This document shows positions 57,683 through 64,000 of a DNA stretch of 64,000 nucleotides, piece after piece. The DNA lies in the NCBI GenBank assembly GCA_036852015.1, contig JAANDG010000021.1, positions 496,001 through 560,000 of the forward strand, read 5' to 3'. Below the pieces are notes generated by a model. The model saw nothing but the letters and a program-made list of their open reading frames with translations, made no database searches and was not told the DNA's origin. Both the position numbers and the translations under genes were made by a program. Numbering within the stretch: the first letter of the stretch is position 1; every line of letters begins with the position of its first letter. Source of the DNA: Pelodera strongyloides. Taxonomy: Eukaryota > Nematoda > Chromadorea > Rhabditida > Rhabditidae.

Positions 57683-58288
57683 GATATGTAAGCTTTCGGA
57701 TGCGTTGGTAAATGTCAGTCATGGCAAACGCACCGCCACAGCTCAGTGCCCCCTCAAATATGTGGTACGATACAGTACCCTACATCCCCCCTCCTCCACA
57801 ACCCCCTCAGTTGTCAGAGGAAACTAATTCGAATTTTGAGTCGGTCCCCCAAAATGGGTCTGATTATAAAAAGAAGCAAAGAATGTCGATGACAAAACGT
57901 CAGGTTGCAACTTGTGCTCGTCAGCTGATTGTATTCTATACGTGTGAAGACTGCAAGAACAAAATGGAAGTAATGCGCAACGATAATGGAACCGGTTCTT
58001 ACACTATCTACCAATGTGGCCCATGCAATGCTGAATCTATTAAACTACGTTTTGGTGATAAGTAATTAATAAATTTTAAACTATACCTGTGTTTTACAAA
58101 ACATTACAAATTATGCAAATTAATTAACTAATTACACTAATTACACTAATGAACAATATATTAGGGCCCATAGATAGGGCCAATCCAGACAAACAGATGT
58201 ACAATACAAAAAAAACAGTCAATGTGTCCTAAGAATCCAATCATGATTGATTATCGGAAAATTGGATTTTTAGGCCCGATAAAGTAGT
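57657..58288 (-). repeat. Polinton right terminal inverted repeat
   Basis: Inverted copy of 29883-30514, ending GGGCCCGATAAAGTAGT-like (CCCGATAAAGTAGT) before the AACCTT duplication. Contains the second zinc-ribbon ORF. Confidence 0.88.
57721..58065 (+). CDS. TIR-encoded zinc-ribbon protein, right copy
   Basis: Same 114-residue product as at 30104-30448: proline-rich N-terminus, basic middle, and C-x2-C pairs at CEDC and CGPC. It follows the protease by about 40 bases, so at this end it may be the last gene of the structural cluster. Confidence 0.7.
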   Translation: MANAPPQLSAPSNMWYDTVPYIPPPPQPPQLSEETNSNFESVPQNGSDYKKKQRMSMTKRQVATCARQLIVFYTCEDCKNKMEVMRNDNGTGSYTIYQCGPCNAESIKLRFGDK

Positions 58289-58837
58289 AACCTTGAAATA
58301 TATTACACGATGCCAGAGCCAGACAGACAGTTTCCCGCTCTGTATGATATATGAATACATATATGGCTTGTTTAGGTTTAGTTCTACTATTTGAGTGCTA
58401 GTGTGATGTTGTTTGATTGAGGGCATACATTAATTACGCACATTATAAACATACGACCACATAAATACAATTATTAATTCCTTTTTTTAATGCTCGACCT
58501 TGTCAGTTCGTCCCGTTGTGGCTACCTCTAACCTCTTAGTGCACACCTGTATGTTTACTATCAATGGGAAACATCAATCAAGTGAGCGCCGCAGTTTTTG
58601 GCTCCCCGTTGGATAGAAATAAATAATTGGCAAATAAAAATATAGTGGTTCACAGAGTATTATTTATGAATTTATCACTTTTTGTTTTGTTGCCGCAGCT
58701 CAGAACTGAATTGGTCTCTTTTTGTCGCCGCTCGTTTTCCTAATATAATAAGTAATTAACTAACTACCACTTAACAATAGATTGGAACGAACAGCCAAAA
58801 ACACCTACCTAAAACAGGTCACTTTTTAAACGATAAA
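58289..58837. mobile_element. right half of the TIR element that hosts the Polinton
   Basis: Begins with the AACCTT duplication and ends TTTTTAAACGATAAA, complementary to 29491. Matches 40636-41190. Confidence 0.85.
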
Positions 58838-58883
58838 ATATTTTCCTCTTTTTGCAGATATTTGGCAAATATCTTTTTGTATA

Positions 58884-59341
58884 TTAAAGGGAGAGGCCCA
58901 TGAGAAGAAAGTTTTCCTCAATTTAATTGTAGAGAAGGTCCGGCATTTCAGAAATATTACTGTGAAAACCGCATTGTTTGAAGCCTAGAACTAACAGAGT
59001 TATTCTCCGGCAAACAGTTCGGTCAGGTACCGTAGTCAGCAACTTCAAAATTCGTTTTTACGGTTTATATCCGTTATTTTGCATTCTTTCTCGATATAAT
59101 AATGGTCAAACTAATAAAGACGATTTCTACGACTATAAAGAGGCGTTTCCGGTCCAGTTATGCCCTAAAAACGCAAAAATTGATTCTGACTACGGTACCT
59201 GGTCGAACTCTTTGCCGGGGAATAACTCTATGAGTTCTAGGCTTCAAGCAATGCGGTTTTCACTGTAATATTTCTGAAATTCCGGACATTCTTTACAAAT
59301 AAATTGAGGAAAACTTTATTCTCATGGGCCTCTCCCTTTAA
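58884..59341. mobile_element. TTAA MITE, AGGGAGAGGCCCA family, copy 1
   Basis: TTAA flanks; ends AGGGAGAGGCCCATGAGAAG and complement. The central part is also palindromic (CTCCGGCAAACAGTTCGG). The empty site is visible in copy A at 41240-41243. Confidence 0.92.
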
Positions 59342-59381
59342 GGGATAAAAAAATATAAGAAACTCACTTCTTTCACTAAAC

Positions 59382-60344
59382 TTAAAGGGAGAGGCCCACG
59401 AGAAAAAAGGTTCCCTCAGTTTACTTGAAAAGAATGTCCGAAATTTCAGAAATATTACTGTAAAAACCGCATTTCTTTAGGCCTAGAACTCGCGGAGTTA
59501 AAGGAGGAGGCTCACGAGATTTAACTGTTCGATTCCTTTCCTTTTATCGAAAGAACATGGTAAATAATCACCAATAAAATGCAGAACAAACCGCGGAAAT
59601 ACACTTTAAAGTAAAAATTAAATTGAATCTAAAAAATTACTTAAAGAAAACTACCGTAGTTTCTAGTTATTTTTCAGGCACCGCCAAAAACTGCCCCCTT
59701 GCAGATGACCGGGCTAACCCTGGGTGACCCTGCTAATGTGTTGCTGAAAATAGTGCGCTTAGCCAGCCTGTGTACTTTGTAGTGCAACAGAAAGGCGCCC
59801 CTGTTTTACTGTTATGCACACTGCGTGCATATTTGCTTTTTGCTGGTGGTTTTAAAAGCATACTGTCGCTTTTTTAAATTAAATTTTTTTCTTAAATTTT
59901 TTTTTTTTGATTCCCGCTTTGTTTGTTTGTTATTGGTGATTATTGACGACGTTCTTTCGATAAAGGAAATGAATCGAACAGTTAAAACTCGTGAGCCTCC
60001 TTTTCCGGTAAACTGTTCGGCCAGGTACCGTAGTCAGAATCAATTTTTGCGCTTTTTAGGATTAAAGTATTGAAAGTCTTTTGAAAAATCTTTGTTATAG
60101 GTAAAGTTCTTCATTCGTTTAACAATCATTATGTAGGGAAAGAATGCTAATGGGTGGATATAAACCGTAAAAACGTATTTAAACCTTTCTGACTATGGTA
60201 ACTGGCCGAACTGTTTGCCGTGAAATATCTCTGCGAGTTCTAGGCGCAAAGAAATGCGGTTTTCACAGTAATATTTCTGAAATTCCGGACATTCTGTTCA
60301 AGTAAACCAAGAAACACCTTTTTCTCGTGGACCTCTCCCTTTAA
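59382..60344. mobile_element. TTAA MITE, AGGGAGAGGCCCA family, copy 2, with a nested MITE
   Basis: TTAA flanks at 59382-59385 and 60341-60344; empty site at 41284-41287 in copy A. It is longer than its sister because another MITE is nested at 59498-60003. Confidence 0.9.
59498..60003. mobile_element. nested MITE, AGGAGGAGGCTCACGAG family
   Basis: Ends AAGGAGGAGGCTCACGAGAT and ACTCGTGAGCCTCCTT; inner arms TCGATTCxTTTCCTTTTATC pair as well. Left TTAA is intact, right one has mutated. Related to 10806-11219. Confidence 0.75.
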
Positions 60345-60770
60345 ACATACACATCCAATTTTGACTCATATCGATACTCATTAACATGAGACTCTAGCAG
60401 ATACATAATGCAGTCAACTGTTGAATAATTGCTGGTCCGATTCATTGCAAAACGTTCGCCACTACCAGAACTTGAACCATAATAGACCTACTGAGAGTCC
60501 TCTACTCTACCAGTTACCCCATGCAGATACATGGACGGCAACAAAACCCAGCCAACTGAGAATTTGGAAAGGATGCTGTGCAATTAGCCATATGGCATCA
60601 TATTTTCGATTAAGTAGAATTCAGAATGCATTATCCCGTCAAATTCAGCAAGTTGGTTCCGAACTTGTATTTTGAAAGTTATGTGCTAATGTATGTGTGA
60701 CTGTGGCAGAATGATCGCCTTTTGCACAGAACTAAAAGTCATGAATTATCTTTTCAACTTTGCCGACTTA

Positions 60771-61690
60771 CAAGGGAAATACCTAGGTTCATAACTGAAT
60801 TAAGAAAAGTTGTAATGCAAAAGTTGTAGAGAATTAAATTCTATTAAAGATGGTGCATTCAAAACGTGCCAGATGTAATTATCGAGCAATTACCCATAAC
60901 CGTTTCTTATGGGAGCCTCAGTGATATATAATTTCGGTTACCACTTAGCATAATGGATAGCGCTTCTGACTGATAACGGGAAGGTCAAGTGTTCGAATCC
61001 TCCCTGCGGAAGCTATTTTTGCGTTTTTGCTTGGGTATTTTTTTACAAGTTAAAACTTAAATAATTGTTTCAAAACAAATTACTGTGTGTTTAAACAAAT
61101 TTGCTTGTGTCGATAACATATTTATGCACTATTCAAGTTAAAAAACAATAACAAAAACAATAACATGATGAAAACAATAACAAAATGACTGTGAAGCTTA
61201 ACTTTCATAGTTTCCGAATTTCAGAAGGTTGAATATCATTTTATTTTCAACGATATTTTCACCCATGAGTACCATCAGTGATTTCATGAAAAAAGTGAAA
61301 AAATCAAATCCCGATTTTTTTAACTTGAATACTGCATAAGTGTGTTATCGACACAAGCAAATTTGTTTAAACACACAGTAATTTGTTTTGAAACAATTAT
61401 TTAAGTTTTAACTTGTAAAAAAATACCCAAGCAAAAACGCAAAAATAGCTTCCGCAGGGAGGATTCGAACACTTGACCTTCCCGTTATCAGTCAGAAGCG
61501 CTATCCATTATGCTAAGTGGTAACCGAAATTATATATCACTGAGGCTCCCATAAGGAACGGTTATGGGTAATTGCTCGATAATTACATCTGGCACGTTTT
61601 GAATGCACCATCTTTAATAGAATTTAATTCTCTACAACTTTTGCATTACAACTTTTCTTAATTCAGTTATGAACCTAGGAATTTCCCTTG
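60771..61690. mobile_element. foldback element with a tRNA-like module in each arm
   Basis: Arms 60771-61145 and about 61310-61690 are near-perfect inverted copies beginning CAAGGGAAATACCTAGGTTC. TTA duplication (60768-60770, 61691-61693); the empty site with a single TTA is at 43190-43192. Each arm carries a tRNA-like module with A box TAGCATAATGG and B box TGTTCGAATCC. The T stem and anticodon stem are mispaired, so these are not functional tRNAs. The TTA target suggests PIF/Harbinger mobilisation (inference). Confidence 0.88.
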
Positions 61691-62078
61691 TTAGAATTTT
61701 GGTCTTTTGACCATTTTAATTTTTCCACAACATTCAGCAAATTCCACTGCAATAGAGTATATGCCATAGGATAGGGAGAAAGGAGAATGCTGCTCAAAAT
61801 TCAGTAGTTTTTTTTGACAAAAATATTAATAAATCGGCACTTGTACAGTGAAACCTTCGTGTTTTGTTTGACATATTCAAAACCTAACCCTGTATCAAAA
61901 CTTTCATCGCATTAGCCGTGAAAAAAAGAGGTTTTCCTAGCCCTACGCTTACAAGCCTAATCATGAATACGGTCAAAAAAATACCCAAGGAAGGTTATTG
62001 CTTTCATAGAGCAGTTACTTTCCGTGGTTGAATGCACTATAACTTGTTCTACCCACTAACTATGACGCTCCCTCAATC

Positions 62079-62561
62079 ATGCAGGCTAGCGATCAAAGGA
62101 GGCGGGGTCCAACTAGGGGCGGGGCTTCGTCTTGCATAGAAACGCGGGTGCAATTTTCAGAGGCCCAAAAGTCCAAGAAGTCGATATCAGAGAAAGTTGC
62201 CGTCACAGAGAATTATTCTCAGCAACACTTTAACTATCTACTGCCGAAGTTTGGGACCAAAATGTTCATTGCGAAGCGCGCTAGGGCCGAAAATGTACCA
62301 AAAATGGCAAAAAAAGCAATAAAAATCAATAAATCAATACTTAGAAATAAATATTTTAAAATTCTGATGGCTTTGCGTGATGCCCGCAAGTCGACTTGCT
62401 ATAATGCCTTTGATTTCAAAAGGATCCGTTCAGCCATCTCCAAAATTGAGGAAGGTTGGATACAAACTACTATATGGACATATAACGTCAGTCGTTTTTT
62501 TTATTACATATATTCAAACTTGACTTTAAGGGCTGAATTTTTGCAGGCTTATAGTAAATAG
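62079..62561 (+). CDS. conserved lysine-rich ORF, copy B
   Basis: 160 codons, nearly identical to 43560-44090 over the shared part; the N-terminal 25 or so codons differ because of small indels, suggesting that the true start is downstream (perhaps the internal methionine at TKMFIAKR). Function unknown. Confidence 0.35.
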   Translation: MQASDQRRRGPTRGGASSCIETRVQFSEAQKSKKSISEKVAVTENYSQQHFNYLLPKFGTKMFIAKRARAENVPKMAKKAIKINKSILRNKYFKILMALRDARKSTCYNAFDFKRIRSAISKIEEGWIQTTIWTYNVSRFFYYIYSNLTLRAEFLQAYSK

Positions 62562-62695
62562 TTTCCAGAGTAGATTTGCAAAATTGGAGCCCGATTGGTT
62601 CAGTAGTTTTTGTGCTATTAATTGAAAAGTGCTCCAAGGTCCGGGAAAACCCCGTAGAAGAACCAAAAAGGGCTAGGCGCGCTATCGCGCGCATA

Positions 62696-63189
62696 GCCCC
62701 AATACTACCTTATTGGGACCTAGAAATAAATGTTAAAAACTAGACAACAGAAAGTTAAACCCTAGCACCGTGAATACCCTCCACCCGCAGGAAACCGTAT
62801 GCGCTACACTGAAATACCACTGAACCGCAAATGGTTGTTTTTGAGTAGTTAATCCACTGGGCTTAATTACAAGGTTTTCTAAACTAACCGTTAGCTGGGT
62901 AACTGGTAACTGAGTAGTTGGCAACTGGGTAATATGCGTGTCAATACTGAATACTGCAAATAATCTCTGAGGAAAAAAACACGAAAACGAAACGATACAA
63001 TTGTCAATAGATTTTAGATATTTTATCCATCGTCCATGGGCATGTCGTCGATCTTTAATTCATCTAGAACAGTATTCATTCTACCGCTGGAAGTTGTATC
63101 TGAAGAGAAACAAATTATTGAATATGCTGAAAATTGAATTCCCGGAAATTTTCTGTAATGTCAGTGATATCAAGGTTGGCAATTATGTC
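62696..63189. other. stretch without a supported gene
   Basis: Unique AT-rich sequence after the duplication ends. A phrase ACCCGCAGGAAACCGTATGCGCTACA near 62780 resembles one near 18555, so part of it is dispersed repeat. Confidence 0.4.
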
Positions 63190-64000
63190 TTCCAAATTAG
63201 TATTTTGGGCTAACATTCTCTTGAGTGCCACGGAATTTTGGATACGCAAAATGTTGTCAGGAAGTTTATTTATCCACTTGGCAGTTCTAATAAAGAAACT
63301 ATTATAATAAGGGTTTAGTTTTGAGAATGGAACATGTAATTCAAATGCAGAGGTACGACCTCTAGTACGTTTTCAAATGTAATACCTACTGAAGGTAGTA
63401 CCTAGTTCTCCTTTGAGCAATTTGAATGAAAAAATAATATCTTGTTTTACTCTCCTATGTTGTAGTGACAGAAGATTAAACTTCGACAAACGACCTTTAT
63501 AAGAAGGCACACGAAAGTTAGGAAAACGCTTTTGAAAGATTATTCGCGTTATGCGTGATTGAACCTTTTCCACTTTCAAAATATCTTTTTTTAAATAAGG
63601 ACTCCATACAACACTAGCAAATTCCAGAATGGGCCTAACCCACACCTTATATGCTTTGACAAGAACATCTGCATTACGCAGCTTGATGCTTTTGTTGATT
63701 GCGAACCAACAACCCATAGCTTTAGTACACATATTATTAAGGTGATCTACATAATGCCAATTGTCTTGGACTAAAATTCCCAAATCGCGCACAGAGTTTA
63801 CAGATTTTAAGGAAAAACCATTTACGGTGTACACATGTTTTACATTTTTATTACCAAGATACAAGACACTGCATTTTGATTCAGAGAGATCTATTTGCCA
63901 ATCTTTACAATATTCAGTTAGAGAAGAAAGAGAGTGCTCAAGAGAACGGTGTGCTTCTGCAAAAGAGGCTTGACTATAGCTAGAAAAAATTTTGCAATCA
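63190..64000 (-). pseudogene. LINE reverse-transcriptase 3' end (continues past right edge)
   Basis: The open frame runs from the window edge to 63373: SVNSVRDLGILVQDNWHYVD, VKAYKVWVRPILEFASVVW, then LLSLQHRRVKQDIIFSFKLL, the standard C-terminal RT region of CR1/Jockey-type LINEs. After a frame change near 63370 the tail continues with NPYYNSFFIRTAKWINKLPD to about 63190. The upstream part of the element lies outside the window. Closest in style to the fragment at 18960-21133. Confidence 0.8.

Larger units (their letters stand above)
29883..58288. mobile_element. Polinton/Maverick, 28.4 kb, with nested insertions
   Basis: Defined by termini ACTACTTTATCGGGCCTAAA in inverted orientation, TIRs of about 630 bp (29883-30514 and 57657-58288), and a 6-bp direct duplication AACCTT (29877-29882, 58289-58294), the duplication length expected of Polintons. 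The unoccupied target is at 40636-40641. It encodes the diagnostic set: protein-primed PolB, retroviral-type integrase, packaging ATPase, adenain-type protease, major capsid protein and minor capsid protein. Nested inside are a TTAA MITE (in PolB), a SINE, a BEL/Pao element, a hairpin MITE and a 3.9-kb copy of its own flank. With these removed it would fall in the usual 15-20 kb range. Confidence 0.93.
58295..62695 (+). repeat. segmental duplication, copy B (right flank of the Polinton)
   Basis: Counterpart of 40642-44217. Carries three insertions absent from copy A and lacks the CCCCGATATG element. Confidence 0.9.

Noticed and set aside
60951..61530. Pair of functional tRNA genes (Arg/Ile-like)
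   Set aside because: A and B boxes are fine, but the T stem does not pair and the anticodon loop has an extra base; they lie in transposon arms.

Overview
This is a repeat-dense, AT-rich, intron-containing eukaryotic window, almost certainly from an invertebrate animal (inference). It carries the spliced N-terminus of a DOCK6/7/8-type guanine-nucleotide exchange factor, an animal Polinton/Maverick, CR1/L2/Jockey-like LINEs, a BEL/Pao retrotransposon, tRNA-derived SINEs and many MITEs. No operons, prokaryotic signals or CRISPR are present. The species cannot be named from the sequence.

Layout: (1) 1-13 kb is host territory. Seven phase-consistent exons of the DOCK-like gene run leftwards from 5070 and leave the window at position 1. 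A small minus-strand spliced gene lies at 6.8-7.7 kb and the last three exons of a plus-strand gene at 10.06-10.74 kb, set among TTAA MITEs. (2) 11.7-29.5 kb is a transposon graveyard: degenerate tandem repeats, tRNA-SINE dimers, a CCCCGATATG subterminal-repeat element, hairpin-tipped MITEs, two LINE 5' regions, one nearly full-length LINE (24.8-29.3 kb), and a LINE 3' end split by two MITEs. (3) 29883-58288 is a 28.4-kb Polinton with TIRs of about 630 bp and an AACCTT 6-bp target duplication. It sits inside a roughly 0.9-kb TIR element whose unoccupied copy is also in the window (40262-41190). (4) 58.3-64 kb is right-flanking DNA that duplicates 40.6-44.2 kb inside the Polinton, followed by another LINE.

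Polinton contents: on the minus strand, a five-exon spliced gene of unknown function and protein-primed DNA polymerase B (broken by a TTAA MITE and two frameshifts), with eight 97-bp repeats behind its start. On the plus strand: packaging ATPase, two small proteins (the second split by the BEL/Pao element), DD35E integrase with chromodomain, penton-like minor capsid protein with a large coiled-coil insertion, a PX-like capsid-associated protein, double-jelly-roll major capsid protein and adenain-type protease. A zinc-ribbon ORF occurs once in each TIR. Three plus-strand genes share the start-site motif TCATTGTTNAACATG. Integrase, ATPase, capsid and protease frames are open; polymerase and penton frames are not, so the copy as a whole looks decayed.

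The two flank copies act as an internal empty-site experiment. Comparing them dates and delimits the Polinton, two TTAA MITEs, a TTA-target foldback element carrying tRNA-like modules in both arms, and the CCCCGATATG element.
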